This document shows, one piece after another, positions 46,784-59,204 of a DNA stretch of 64,000 nucleotides. The translations under genes were made by a program, and so were the position numbers. The notes beneath the pieces were generated by a model. It was given only the letters and a program-made list of their open reading frames with translations, made no database searches and had not been told where the DNA came from. Each line of letters starts with the position of its first letter. Position 1 is the stretch's first letter. Source of the DNA: Phlegmacium glaucopus (taxonomy: Eukaryota; Basidiomycota; Agaricomycetes; Agaricales; Cortinariaceae). The stretch is from positions 97,735 to 161,734 of the forward strand of contig MU130362.1 of assembly GCA_015039465.1 (NCBI GenBank). Reading direction: 5' to 3'.

Positions 46784-48110
46784 CTGTCCGAGATACCGGC
46801 ACTGTTTACCCAACGACCTATCATTCTTCGACATCAGAAGGTGGCTACGTATCACCGAATGGTAGAGGCCATATCCCTAAGCCTTGACTTCCCTTTCGCT
46901 CCTGCGACCATTATCCTGTCTGCGATCATTACCTATTTTATTGTGGGCCTTCAACCATCTGCTGTTCAATTCTTGTGCGTTTATTTTATTGTGGATTTAT
47001 CTTGATTTTGATCGACGCTCTCTACCGTGACACACTACCTATTTCGTATTTACCTTCGTGATGGTTTGGCTGCCGCTTTCGAGAAAGCGGCTCAGTCTCC
47101 ACACGGATTATCTGATTCCTACACCTTCCATGATAGATGCTTTTCGTTGGATCTCACACATTAATGTACGTTCTGAGATTCTACAATCATTCTTGGAGCC
47201 TCATGAACATATTTGTACAGCCCATCCGATATGCTTTCGAAGGTCTCATGACCAACAGCTTCTATACCTTGGATGGAGTTTGCTCGACTCTCGTACCGTC
47301 AGGTCCAGGCTACGAAGGTATCTTTGTTGGCTAACCCAGTTTGTACGGTTGTTTGGGTCGCAGCCCTGTCAGGCGACAGTTAATGGAAATTCTTATCTGT
47401 CGATTATCGTTACTCAAATCTGTGGAGAGTTCGTGTTTAGTAGCTTTTTTCTTGTTCATAACTGACCAATGTTCTAGAAGTTTGGAATATTGTATTTTGC
47501 CATATTCTTCGTTCTGTGCCTTGTGATCGTTACCGAATTCAATTCCAGTGGCTCAACCATATTGTTTAAGCGGGGTTCAAAGGCGCACCTGATGCTGCTG
47601 TTATCGATGATGAAGAGAAGGCCCAGGTCCACCATCGACGGCAGGATCTGAAGATTCAAACGAGAGCGACACACGAGCAGCCTAAGATGATAAATACATT
47701 TTCGTGGAGACACCTTAACTATGGTATTTCCGTTTCTTGAGATCTTCGCTTATTGCTAGACGATGTTTTTGGGTTCGTCGCTCTGGGAAAGTTGACCACT
47801 TTGATGGGAGAATTTGGTGTTGGCAAGGTAAATCATTTCAAATCCATGCGCGTCCTGATTTTAAGGACATCTCGTTTCAAGATCACTCTCTTGAATGTTC
47901 TTGCCGAATATTTTGGAAACTGGCGTGGTTACCGGAGATCGCATCTTTGATGGTCAAGCTTTGCTTATCGACTTTTAGGCTCAAACAGGGTTACTGCCAG
48001 CAGATGGACACTCACATACCTCTCATTACCGTACGCGACGCTTTAGTATTCTCTGACCAACTTCGTCAACCAGCATCAGTGCCTATGTCGGCAAAGGTCG
48101 CCTAGTAAGC
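46784..48110 (+). pseudogene. PDR-type ABC transporter fragment, broken
   Basis: Blocks of a pleiotropic-drug-resistance ABC transporter appear in order but in different frames. These are LFTQRPIILRHQK and EAISLSLDFPFAPATIILSA (membrane domain 1), DAFRWISHIN, PIRYAFEGLMTNSFYTLDGV, CSTLVPSGPGYEGI (extracellular loop), VHHRRQDLKIQTRA, LLDDVFGFVALGKLTTLMGE with FGVGK (degenerate Walker A; the usual form is GESGAGKTT), and LLNVLAEYFGNW. Several frame changes and stops, no N-terminal ATP-binding half and nothing after the second Walker A region show it is a dead partial copy. It lies between direct repeats at 45957 and 48501. Confidence 0.78.
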
Positions 48111-49233
48111 ATGATGAAATACAATCAGTATGTATGAACTCATGTCTCTAGCGCCGAAAAATGTTTAATTATGTAGGGGCTTGAACCATTCGCCAACGCC
48201 ATAGTTGGGTCACCTAGGTATTGAACAGGAAGAGGACCGCCGTTGGGGTTGAACTTGCTGTCAAAGCAAGTATCGATTTTAGATTGAGATACCGCTCATT
48301 ATATAGCCATCATTGCTCCTCTTTTTGGATGAGCCAACGTCAGGTCTTGATTCACAAAGCGCTTGGGCGATGATGAAATTTTTACGTAGCATTGCAGATA
48401 ATAGGCAATCTGTGCTGTGCGTATGAGCGCCCAACTGTTCTTCTGATATCTTTTTTACAGCATTCATCGAGTCATTTTCAATGTGGAACCTGTGCATCTT
48501 CAACAACCAGCCTAGTAATAATAGTACGACATTTGTTTATTAGTTAGTCACAAAATCCCTTCTATCCCAGCCACTCCGCAGTCTACATAGCGTCGATGCC
48601 CTGTAGTTTCCCTTCATTAAATTTCATCTTTTTCTCTCAAGGTTTCGTTACAATTGTTTAAATCACCTCCGATAGTTCCGAAACCCAAGCATCCGACTGT
48701 ATGTCAAGACTGAGAGATACCACTAAAAATAGACTTCATATTTTTAAGCTGAGCTTGCCCCTCGGTACCCCGGGTTCCGGGCTCAAATCCTGCCCCGTTG
48801 GCTGTTAAAAAACTATTTTATTTTATTTCTGACACACTTTCTTGATTTGCTTCGATTACATTAGACCCACTTTCATTGGGCGTCAATGAGCTAATGCTAG
48901 GCTATCTCCAAGCAGCTTAGTATATATATGTTGTCGGAAACATGGATTCGGAAATATACTCCGGTTCCCCATTTGGAGCATTCTTTGACTTCACGGACCT
49001 CGGATCTTTAACGTGGCTCTTTGAACAGGAATATCACCAAACTGAGATAATTCCGCGACTCTCATCCCTCGTCCAATGCACATCATGATGTACTTGGTGG
49101 CAATGCGTATGGTGTACAGCCACGGCTCCACGAAAATGCCCTGCAACCAGATTTAGACTTTGGGCGCTTGCGCCTAAGGTTTATAATCCAAACGATCATA
49201 TCCCATCTTCCTATTAGTACGCAAGCAGTAGGT
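48111..49233. other. Intergenic; contains direct repeat copy 2
   Basis: Repeat copy 2 spans 48501-48700. A tRNA-like B-box patch lies near 48778 but no full cloverleaf could be drawn. The last 250 bp are presumably the promoter of the F-box gene. Confidence 0.5.
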
Positions 49234-50799
49234 ATGCCCGTTTTCCCTACAGAGATATTCATCGTCATTTTTTCCCTTCTTCCGCCAAGAGACCTTCCCT
49301 CTGTCATTCGACTGTCCAAAGCTTTGCGGGGCATCGGTCGATCATTTTTGTACCAATCCGTCTATCTGCGGAGCGATAGCCCTGGTATACAATCGACGGT
49401 CCGCCTTCTTCAAGAAGAAGATAAGGAGCTTTTCAAGAACGTTAAACATGCTACCCTTATCACCCAACAATCGAGGATGTCCCCAGCCTCTGCCTCCTGG
49501 ATACCAGTTAATTTTTTAAACGGATGGAATAATCTTCTCTCTTTGAAGATGATCGGGCTTCCGTTCCGTTCTCCAGAGGAACAAGAGGTTTTTACAGACA
49601 ACCTTGTGCGTTCGTGCACCTCAATAGTGCACTTCACGTATCAACCTGGTGCCGACTTGGATCCTTTCCCTGGTCCTGAATTCGGAATTTCTGGACTTGA
49701 ACACCTTTCTTGGAAGACAGAACGAGCATGTAAGTAACCGATTGTTATCACCTTTGCTAAATTAAACCCAGTCTGCTATTTCTTTAAGTACCTCTAGAAT
49801 CACCGATAATATCAATCATGACAGCATCCATGACAACACTCACCCACATCTCGTTTACTGGATATCTTTCATTAATCGAACCTACCTACTATGATTTTCT
49901 CGATTTACGATTTCCTCTTCTAACATCCTTAGAGTTCGGCTCCTTGTTCGATACAACCTCTCAAGAACGATTGGACACAGCCGTTACGCGATTCATCAAT
50001 GATCATCCCCACATTAATCGTCTCTCTCTTGGAAGGTTTCGATCATCTCGCACGGGTACTACTTCATTCCAATTCGACCAAAACCTTCTGAGGAACGACT
50101 CTTTACCGAATTTACGCAGTTTCGAAGGATTTCCGATGAACATCACACTTTTGGCTCATTGTAATGTTCAATGTTTGCTTGAACTCACTACTCTCTCCTT
50201 GTTTTCGGACTCTGACGATTTGCCATCGATGTTTGAGGCCGTCAGATCAAGACTTGGATCTGGAAACCTTCCTTGTGTTCGAAACTTGCGTTTCGAATTT
50301 CGAACTGATCTCAGTCACAAGATGGAAACAAACGCATCTGATCTCGTGCATCGCAGATGGGCAGACGGGTTCAGCGAAATATGCCCTGCTGTGGTTAATT
50401 GGTACGGGACGTTAGGTCCTGTGACTCGAGTAAGTTCAACTTTCCAAGCTCTGCCTCAGCTACTCCTAGTAGAATCACCAACTCATGTTTTCTGCTGCTT
50501 AGGATAATCTGGCGAATGTATTCAATGTATACGAGCATCTAGAAACTATCAATCTCCCTAGGCTTTCTCTCAATCTATATATTCCAGCCAAGGACCCAGC
50601 GATAAATTCTTATTTTCGTACGATTGCTGAACAGTGCCCCGAGCTCCGACGGATTGTGGCTCGCAAGCCGGCGTACACGGAGTTGGAGGACTATGTGTTT
50701 GGCCTGCGCCGCAAACCAAATGGTGATTTGGACCATGTGCGTCACGGTATACTTGACGGAGGTGAAGATAGATGGAATTTGGTGGATGGCGAGGAATGA
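49234..50799 (+). CDS. F-box protein
   Basis: Three exons (49234-49729, 49789-50429, 50503-50799) encode 477 residues in frame. The start MPVFPTEIFIVIFSLLPPRD followed by LPSVIRLSKALRGIGRSFLY is a classic F-box, expected to bind Skp1 in an SCF ubiquitin ligase. The rest has loosely leucine-rich character (LTSLEFGSLFD, INRLSLGRF, LPNLRSFEGF, LLELTTLSLF, LETINLPRLSLNLY), suggesting a degenerate LRR substrate-binding region. An in-frame upstream ATG at 49168 is less likely because the F-box begins right after 49234. Large F-box families with such C-terminal repeats are common in agaricomycetes. The substrate is unknown. Confidence 0.85.
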
Positions 50800-52627
50800 A
50801 TTTGATCTAACGAGGCGATGACTGATGATGCTGTTACGCTTTTCATGACCTGTTATAATGCGGTATAGTATTTTTAGGGTTACGTATCTCTTAATGTGAA
50901 GAACTATCGGGTGGAAAGATGGAATGTTAGCACAAAGCTACTGGGATAATATAAATTGCGGTGTGTCCCAATAATACCAGATTGTTATCGTTGGCATTAC
51001 ATAAATCATGTATTGGCAGTCATACATGATGCCTATCGGTGCGTTAAAGCTTTACGGCCTGCCGACTCAATTATTAAGTTCAAGTGCACAGAAAGCTCAG
51101 TTACGTCACATTGTTCCAAATATGACAATATATAGGAATCGGAGTAAGCGAGTATTAGGATTACTTACAATGGTTACCTACTACACCCTTACAATGGTAG
51201 AACCCAAGATAGAATGACACTTTGTACATGTATATCGGAGTTATACACCGCCAATGACGGCTGTGTCATTCCAGCGCCAGGTGAGTACATTTCATGGCGA
51301 TACAAGAAATGTCTGTAAAGGGTGATGTCGTGATACCAGAACCATCCGAGGATGGGAGATAATTTAGCACCTTTTGCAAGATCAGTCATTCTATTCTGTA
51401 TTACGACGGTAACAGGCTGACTAAACGTGTTTCCTAGACCTAGATAACTCCGGTAGACGCGTCGCGTTGAGTTTGGCCACTCACGTGAGTCTATTGCGAC
51501 CGAATGTTCGATCTACGGTTCGACCCCTGCAGGTGAAAACAGACTACACAGGTTCGGAGATTGAGAGTTCCCGGTATTCTTTGAGCGGAGACCAAAAAGG
51601 AACAATGACCTGTTCAACTCCTCTGGCAGGACCTTCCTCGGATATCTGATGGCTACAAAAGTTCAAGGAAGAGTGACAGTGTGTCGCAAGTTATTTTTCG
51701 CGGCCGTAAGTGGATATGTTAGGGCGGCCGTTCTTGACCTTCTTGACCGAAATATGAGAGCCGAGGGTCTGAAATACTTTTTTGGCTACTTACTTACAGG
51801 GCCTGCGCCCAGCCCTCACCTTGACCCCTGTTATGATGACCTTTTCCCGTCTATACTAGCCTCGTGAAACAGACTCTAGGTCACTGTGTCGAATTGAAGA
51901 GGACAGTCGTTCAAACGTTCACTTTTCGAGTGTAAGCTGGCAACGTTCAGTAACAATCTTGCGTCCCGAATCAGGATGAGAAAATACCATAGTTCGAGGC
52001 TGCCTTCCGCACTTGGCCGTCTTTCCTGTCTCTTTATCGCTATGGATCTTCCGCGGCCGTTAACTAACTAGTCCTGCTTTTACATCAAATACGTATGTGG
52101 TTTTGACCTTTTAGAACGAACCAGGAACAGGTTGTCAGTATGTCTGAAAGGATATATCTCTATCAGTCGTCAGCTTTAACTATTGGGTGGGACCCGGCAA
52201 ATAACTAATCTGTATACTGCCAGAACCGATTCAGAGTCAATGGACGCCGGTTCCAGACACAGAAAGAAGGAAGGAGGAAGGAGGGTAGGTTGGAAAAGGT
52301 CTGAGACTCACTATATATTCAAAATCTGCGGAGAAAACACACTGTTTCCCCCGCATATCCGGCCTCACATTCTGTTGCAAGCGCGATCGTGATTGTCTAG
52401 GTCCCAAAATTTATATGTTTGAGATGGCGTTTAATCAAGTCTGCTTACTGGAATATGTTATCAGTATTTTGAGATATCTCACAATTGCATCGTGTCTAGT
52501 CGTGTGTATATAACCCAACACGTCTGCTTACAATCATCAGCCAATCCTTTTTACTTATTACAAAGAATTTATTTAGGGTCGGGTCTAACTTGAAATATGG
52601 TAGAACTATAAATACTATGTCTCCCAT
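50800..52627. other. Intergenic, no gene seen
   Basis: Short open frames (51008, 51467, 51649, 52183) have no recognised similarity and no coherent splicing. No repeats of note. Confidence 0.5.
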
Positions 52628-55600
52628 TCATTTCGAATTCATTTCCTTTATTCCCTTCGGTTTTGGATTCTTCTTCTTGGGTAACGAGTAGTTAACATCC
52701 CTCAACTTGAACGCATGTATTGCCTCTTCCGCCGCAGCGAACTTCACCTCCTCTTCGCTTGCCTTACCCCTCCACAAATCTGTAACTCTGACCTCCTCCT
52801 TTTCATCCACCATGATTGCACAGCCGATACGTCCTCCTTCCCTCTCACACACGTATTTAATTGTCTTGTCGTTATTTTGCGCCCAGAGAAACAGTCGCGA
52901 GACGGGATGGAGGACATCAATGTCTTCGGAAATAACACGTTCCAGAATAGGCATAATTCCCAAGTTGTACAGGATTTGGCGGACAAGTGGGATATTACCC
53001 TGAGAATCAAGAAATATAGCGCCTATAATGCTTTCAATCATGTCACCGAAAAACTTTGGGGCTTGAAGACGCGTGAGCGACGCCCAAGGGAAGATTTTCC
53101 CAGTAGCAAGTGATTCTTGAATCTCCTCACGATGTTTGTGAAATCGGGTGAATGTGTTGAGTTGGTCCTCGAGAACCCTCGGACTGGAGTGTAAAAGACA
53201 TTTCCATAGATAAATTTGGTTGGTATCAACAGTTTCTTCGATCCGCCCTTCCGCATTTGGGCGAGGCATGAACGCGTCAACACCGAGACTCATCCTGAGG
53301 CAGATGTAGGCGAGAATATGTCCATTGACTAGTGCAGATCTACGGAGATGAATTTTACCTGGACTGTAATTCCTCCCTGGTGCGTGGTACAAAAAATCTG
53401 TGACAATCATGTCGAGCACAGAATCGCCGAGGAACTCCATACGTTCGTATGAGGGTGTTTGGCTGTCCCGCTGATAGCTGGCGTGTGTAAGAGCTTCCAT
53501 CAGTAGGAGTTTGCGCTGGAATGTGTATCCTAGCATGCGTTCCACATCTCCAAGTTGAGGCGGGTAATGGTCGAGCTCCACCCCAACTCTGGAGAGAACC
53601 TTGTCAATCCGTACTGGTAATGGCTCCCATTTCAGTCCCAGATCGAAGAATTTAACACATTCATAACCGAGAGAAAAGCCGCCGTGAAGATACGCAGCAC
53701 CGATAAGTGATTCAACAACATCCGCGAGGACTAAAGGATAGAATTAGGTAGAGGATGAAGTACTTATCTATATAAAGACACTACCTTTCGTCGACAATTG
53801 CTGGCTTTTATTGTTCTGTTTATTTTTCTTCTTCCTCTTCTTTGCGATGCTACTGTCGTCAATGGAAATCTCTTCCATAACAGAGGTCATATTCCCCAGT
53901 GGAGGCTCTTCGACCGTGGAATATTTTGGTTTCCACTTCTTCACTAACATATTGTCTAATTACGAAAGTTAATAGTTAAAAGGAAGAGGACGAAGAAAAC
54001 TCTACCTCGTATAATCCAACGATAAAGTCCTTTTTCTATATTTTTTTTTGCAAGGCGCACATTCGAAACTGTATGATCCTTCTGTTTGCTAAGATAGCCT
54101 TCATGCCACAACGGGTACTCTCCTAGAAGCTGTACTCCGGTGATAAATTTGAGGACCGTATCTCCTAGTGTTTCCATGCGTTGGTAATTGAGCCTTTCGC
54201 CTGCGGCGGGGGCGGTTATAGCAATTCTAAGGAGGGATATGGGAATGTCGAATATTGGAGAAGATATGAATAAGGTCCTACGCAAAGAATGGGCTATTAA
54301 GGTCATGGAAAGCGACCAAATTACGGAAGGTAGCAAAAACGCATATTCTGCCTCGGTTTGGGACAAGAACGTCACTCGAGAAAACTGTGGCAGAAGGGTG
54401 ACAAGATTCGAAGAGTCGGGCTTGGGCTGGTCGAGAGAGTGGAGAGGAAGGGGGACTAGAAAATTGGCCCTTGGAGGATAACTCTCCACAACGAGCAAAG
54501 GGTAGGTAATTTCGACGTCGATCAACTTCTTGTAAGTCACTTCACGGAGTTGCTTTTCCTCTTCTAAAGAAAGGGGTTCATACCTCCATCGTACAAATTT
54601 GAGAGGCCGTGAAGAGCCCACATCTTTCTGGATAATGGTCAAATCGCTGGGGTAATCAAATTGTTTGCCGATCGTCTCAGCATTTCCCATGAGATGCACA
54701 GTGCGGGAAGAGGCAGGAAGATTAGCAAGGCAGGATCGACGGAGGTCCCATTCCGTTTCCACGTCGTCAATAGGAAGGAAGAGGTACGAGAAATCAAGAT
54801 TATCCCAAGTCATGCGGGAATGATTGAGTGCCCAGAATATTCTTCTGGTGAATTGTCGAGCTCTGGATATTAGCCGATCATCTTCAGCTATTTTTCCAAG
54901 AGGTTCTAGGGATGTGTGAATAGGAGGAGTGCCCTGACGATACAGGGTAGGACCTCCTTGGAAGTCCAGTAGGGTCGTTTCTGAGCGAGTGCAAAGAAAC
55001 AGGGGAGGGAGTCCTTTGAGAGTGAGTTTGGAACAGAACCACGAATCCTGATGGTCTCCATCAGCTGCCCAAGGATCGACGTGCATTGAAACTTGGGCAA
55101 ATCCAGCTCTTCTCTCGACATCGGCCAACATCTCCCTGACCTCATCATTGCGTTCAGGCTCCAGGATGCTCGTGATTGGTAGAAGATGCTCATTTAGGAG
55201 AGCAGCTTCATAGAGAGAAACATAAGCCTTGTACGCCGCATGACGATGAGCGGAGATCTTGGTCATATAGATTTTATCAACGCTAAATTGGCGTTCTGGA
55301 AGAGGTAATGTTCGGGGAAGAGTGACACTTGACCCATATGGACCAGTGTGCGGAGGAGTACCTTGTGATCGACCATCGAAGGAATGCCAACCTTCAGAAA
55401 ATTCGGGTGGGTATATGTCATAAAGCGGCCGATTATCAACATGACTTGTACTCGGAATGACAGCGCAGAAGTTTGCGAGATGAGCGATTGCTGAATGGAG
55501 AGTGATTAAAGCGCTGAAAGGATTGAAGTTATTAAACTATCGTATGAGAGAAATACGGAGTAGGCTGACCCCGTAGACGCGACCTGGAATTCCATGTCAT

Positions 55601-57477
55601 TGTCTCCGTCACCCATATCTTGATCGTCGTTCGGTATAAGGGAGAGGTCTCGTGAAGGGTCATTGTACAACGCCACCATTTCACGTTCAAGATTTTCCCA
55701 TTTCGCAACGTCTTCTTTATGTTTACTCCCTTCTTCGAACATGACAGTGAACGTACTGCGTTTCTTGCGCGCTCTACCCCTGCTCTGTGCCCAACTTGCC
55801 ATGTTAGGAGGCGGATCCCAACGAATAACACTACAACACGCTTGAATGTCGAGACCTTCTTCAGCTACGGATGTGGAGACGATGATATTCTTCTCTCCGA
55901 TCTTGAAGTCAGCGATGGTATCTTCTTGAGGTTCGTTGACTAGTTTTCGCGTGACGTCCATCATGGAATGTCGATATGCGCGATCAGAAGAGCCGACAAG
56001 AGTACCAACACGAAATACGTCCTTAGTCAACGGGTGACACTTGAGGACTTCTGCTAATGCGAGAACAGCGTCGCGGCGTTGGACGAAGATGATGGTGCTG
56101 TATGCTTCGTCGTGTGTTTCTGTCTCTGCTTTCTCCATGAGCAAGCACTGGATAAGAGCCTTTGCTTTTTCCGAAGAATCCTCAGCGATATCGTCTGCAT
56201 AGAATGAAACCGGAGAAATAATGATGCGGTTTAGAATATTCAGAAGATATTCCTTTTCTTCATTCTTCCGAGTCGACATTACATTGTTATGGGGATCGGC
56301 GGCATGGCGTGTTTTTTCGATGACTTTACAGATGAACCAGTCGGCGGCCCATGCGCCAACGTCAGAACAGATATCTTGGGCGGCCCTCAGAAAGTCGCGA
56401 AGCCCTTTGTGCGTAAATGAATTGCCCTTTTGAATAACTGTAGAGAGCTCTTGATCGATTCTGCGATAATCTGCAGTTCCTGTAGCTACTTTCTTGAGTT
56501 GGTCGCGAAGGTCTATGACATAGGGATCGTGTTCAATGTCCAAGGTGTTAAAAATGGAGAGAAGAGAGGCAAGATTGGTAGAAAAAGGTAATTCTGGCTG
56601 GTGGTACACGATGTGCCTGAAGATAGGTCGATGAACAAATAAGGCAAGCTCGGAACGATGTCGACGAGGGCTACAGATTTTGCTGTCTAAGTTACTCTCA
56701 ATCGTCCTGATATCTATTGTGTTAGAATATTTATAAACGGGATATCACCTAGTATAGCTTACTGGAATGCTTTGATGACGTTTCCGCCATATATAGGGCT
56801 TGCGGTAAGGCCTAGAATCATGGGACGAACTTCCAAAGGGCTTTGAAAATTCTGGTCTCGACGGGGTAGATCGAAGTAAAATTCCGTCATAATCCGATTG
56901 TATGGATGGTTGTCCAAAGCATGGTGAGCCTCGTCAAACACCAGCAAGCTGATATCCCTGCCCAAAGATATATAGCCATGGCGAAGAGCATCGAGGAATA
57001 CTTGAGGAGTCGATACTATAATACGATGTGTTCGAAGGACTCGTTCCCAAAGAGCGGCGTCGCCCCATTGATCAGGTTCGTTGGAGCCAGAGACTATACC
57101 CACAGAGACTGGTATGTGATCCGCGATGACATGCTTTTGTTGTTCGCACAGTGCTACAGTTGGTGCAAAGAACCAAGAGAGCTAAAAAAATCGAATTGTC
57201 ATGATATTTACTAGCAACCAATGATTGGCACCTTGGTAGACTCCTGTTCTATCTCATGTTTTAGACGAAGAACAGCAATGTGGGTTTTACCTGAACCCGT
57301 ATCGAGTGCGATGATGATGTTGCGACGTAAACTCTCCTCCAGCATCTCCTGTTGGTACCCTCTAGTTGCTGGCATGGTCGACGAAGGTTGGATGGCACTA
57401 TCCATAGATAACTTGAAGTGGGAATATCTGTGAAGGCGAAAAATGGGAGATGATTCAGCGTTTGTAAAAGAAAGCAC
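52628..57477 (-). CDS. Dicer-like ribonuclease III
   Basis: Six exons (57477-57232, 57181-56763, 56706-55570, 55513-54006, 53955-53785, 53730-52628) splice in frame to 1527 residues. In order: helicase Walker A ([14 protein letters not shown]), [17 protein letters not shown] ([20 protein letters not shown]), LGLTASP, helicase C region ([34 protein letters not shown]), a Dicer dimerisation-like region ([18 protein letters not shown]), and RNase IIIa ([19 protein letters not shown], then [17 protein letters not shown]). RNase IIIb follows ([19 protein letters not shown], then [16 protein letters not shown]), with a C-terminal dsRNA-binding-like stretch and a lysine tail. Both RNase III sites keep their acidic residues. 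No clear PAZ domain is visible. A second start at 57405 is possible. It processes dsRNA to siRNA for gene silencing. Confidence 0.96.
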
Positions 57478-57920
57478 GTCTGCTAGCCCGAGGACTTTGT
57501 ATGGATTTTATGGGCGCTTAGCTTATCGATGGAGGAAGCCTCGGGAATCACTGCGGATGACAGGAGACTGCGGACTCAGAACACAGTAGTAGCACGCAGC
57601 GATTATACTCATACTTAACTACTTCTATCTGAATTGAAACGTTGAAACGTTCGAGTTCGAGCGCTCAGTAGACAAGCTTCATCGGAGTCTGCCTACGGGA
57701 GACTAAGTTCAATAATGAGCTTCAAGTTGTCTTAAGTAACCATGGTCATGCCAACTGTCTGTCACGTGGACGGATACTACTCTCAATGGCCCTAACATGT
57801 AACTGCGATTCTAAGTCTACGAATCTTACCCTTGGCACGTTGAAGGATCGAAGCTTGAAGTTTAAATGTTAGGTAGCATGCATGGTGTGCACCGTGCCAC
57901 GTTCTTTGTCCACTTGGTAC
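57478..57920. promoter_or_regulatory. Dicer upstream region, bounded by the copia insertion
   Basis: Only about 440 bp separate the Dicer start from the target duplication of the retrotransposon. The region should hold the Dicer promoter. I recognise no specific binding site. Confidence 0.4.
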
Positions 57921-57925
57921 CACTC

Positions 57926-58120
57926 TGTTATCAACTAGTGGATGCGAGGGCGCAGACTGGACACGAAGGTACAATTCTGAGTTGTTATTATTTACATGAT
58001 TAGCAATATATTTTATTTACTCGTTAAATGTTCCCGCCATCCACATTAGGCGTGTGACAATCACACGCTACGTATTCCGCAGATATATCATTGCGAATGC
58101 GCGAATTCTCCATTCTAACA
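57926..58120 (-). repeat. copia 3' LTR (195 bp)
   Basis: On the minus strand it starts TGTTAGAATGG and ends GTTGATAACA. Next to it at 58121-58129 is the polypurine tract GAGGGGGAG (minus strand). Confidence 0.95.
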
Positions 58121-58127
58121 CTCCCCC

Positions 58128-58421
58128 TCAAACTGTAGATAAGCCGAGCTCATTCGTATGTTTTAAATGTTTCTGTCTGAGCAGGGCTTTAGTGAGGATA
58201 TCCGCAGTTTGCTCGGGATCACGACAGTCTTGGATTTCAACCATCTTATCTTGGACCAAATCTCGTATCCAATGCCATCTGATGGCAATGTGCTTGCTGC
58301 GTTTATGGAATTGAGGATTCTTTGCCATGGCTATAGAGCCATCATTGTCACCAAGAATTAAGGTGGGTTTTTCGTGTTCGTGATGTACCCTTGAGATACC
58401 TGAGAATTCTTTTAGCAGCGT
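58128..58421 (-). pseudogene. Partial RNase H segment, left arm of the palindrome
   Basis: It encodes the last 67 residues of the copia RNase H domain (from MAKNPQFHKRSKHIAIRWHW to GLSTV), identical to the plus-strand copy at 58802-59002. It then jumps to the AAKRILRYLKG region, so about 257 bp present in the right arm are missing. Two base differences (GCTGCT against GCCGCC) near 58412-58418 show that the two arms do not come from exactly the same template. Confidence 0.85.
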
Positions 58422-59002
58422 ATACCGCCAATCCGAGCCTAGCGCATTATACTGCCGCCAAAAGAATTCTCAGGTATCTCAAGGGTACAATAAATCTTGG
58501 ACTTACATACCGAAAAACACCCGAAACCAACTTCTACGGGTATTCCGATGCTGCCCATGCCAATAACGACGATTACAAGTCCACTTCTGGCTACGTCTTT
58601 CTAGCTGGAGGAGCCGCCGTGACTTGGGGATCTAAAAAACAAACAACGGTTGCCTTATCGTCTACAGGAGCCGAATACGTAGCTTTATCAGAGGCATCTC
58701 GAGAGGCTATGTGGTTGAGACATTTATGTGAGGAATTGGGATTCCATCACGAACACGAAAAACCCACCTTAATTCTTGGTGACAATGATGGCTCTATAGC
58801 CATGGCAAAGAATCCTCAATTCCATAAACGCAGCAAGCACATTGCCATCAGATGGCATTGGATACGAGATTTGGTCCAAGATAAGATGGTTGAAATCCAA
58901 GACTGTCGTGATCCCGAGCAAACTGCGGATATCCTCACTAAAGCCCTGCTCAGACAGAAACATTTAAAACATACGAATGAGCTCGGCTTATCTACAGTTT
59001 GA
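58391..59002 (+). pseudogene. copia RNase H domain fragment, right arm, inverted
   Basis: This is a copia RNase H domain with its connection: YTANPSLAHYTAAKRILRYL, then FYGYSDAAHANNDDYKSTSG (catalytic aspartate region), VALSSTGAEYVALSEASREA, GDNDGSIAMAKNP and QTADILTKALLRQKHLKHTN. It lies on the opposite strand to gag and integrase of the same element, followed by a polypurine tract (59001-59009) and an LTR at 59010. The preceding reverse transcriptase is absent. The apparent ATG at 58391 belongs to the palindrome junction, not to a real gene start. Confidence 0.9.
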
Positions 59003-59009
59003 GGGGGAG

Positions 59010-59204
59010 TGTTAGAATGGAGAATTCGCGCATTCGCAATGATATATCTGCGGAATACGTAGCGTGTGATTGTCACACGCCTAATGTGGATGGCGGGAAC
59101 ATTTAACGAGTAAATAAAATATATTGCTAATCATGTAAATAATAACAACTCAGAATTGTACCTTCGTGTCCAGTCTGCGCCCTCGCATCCACTAGTTGAT
59201 AACA
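59010..59204 (+). repeat. Internal third copia LTR, inverted
   Basis: A full 195-bp LTR in plus orientation, TGTTAGAATGG to GTTGATAACA, joined directly to the interrupted integrase frame at 59205. Confidence 0.95.

Noticed and set aside
48765..48810. tRNA-like sequence with CTCAAATCC B-box and nearby GC-rich arms
   Set aside because: No A-box and no acceptor or anticodon stem could be paired; at most a decayed tRNA-derived remnant.
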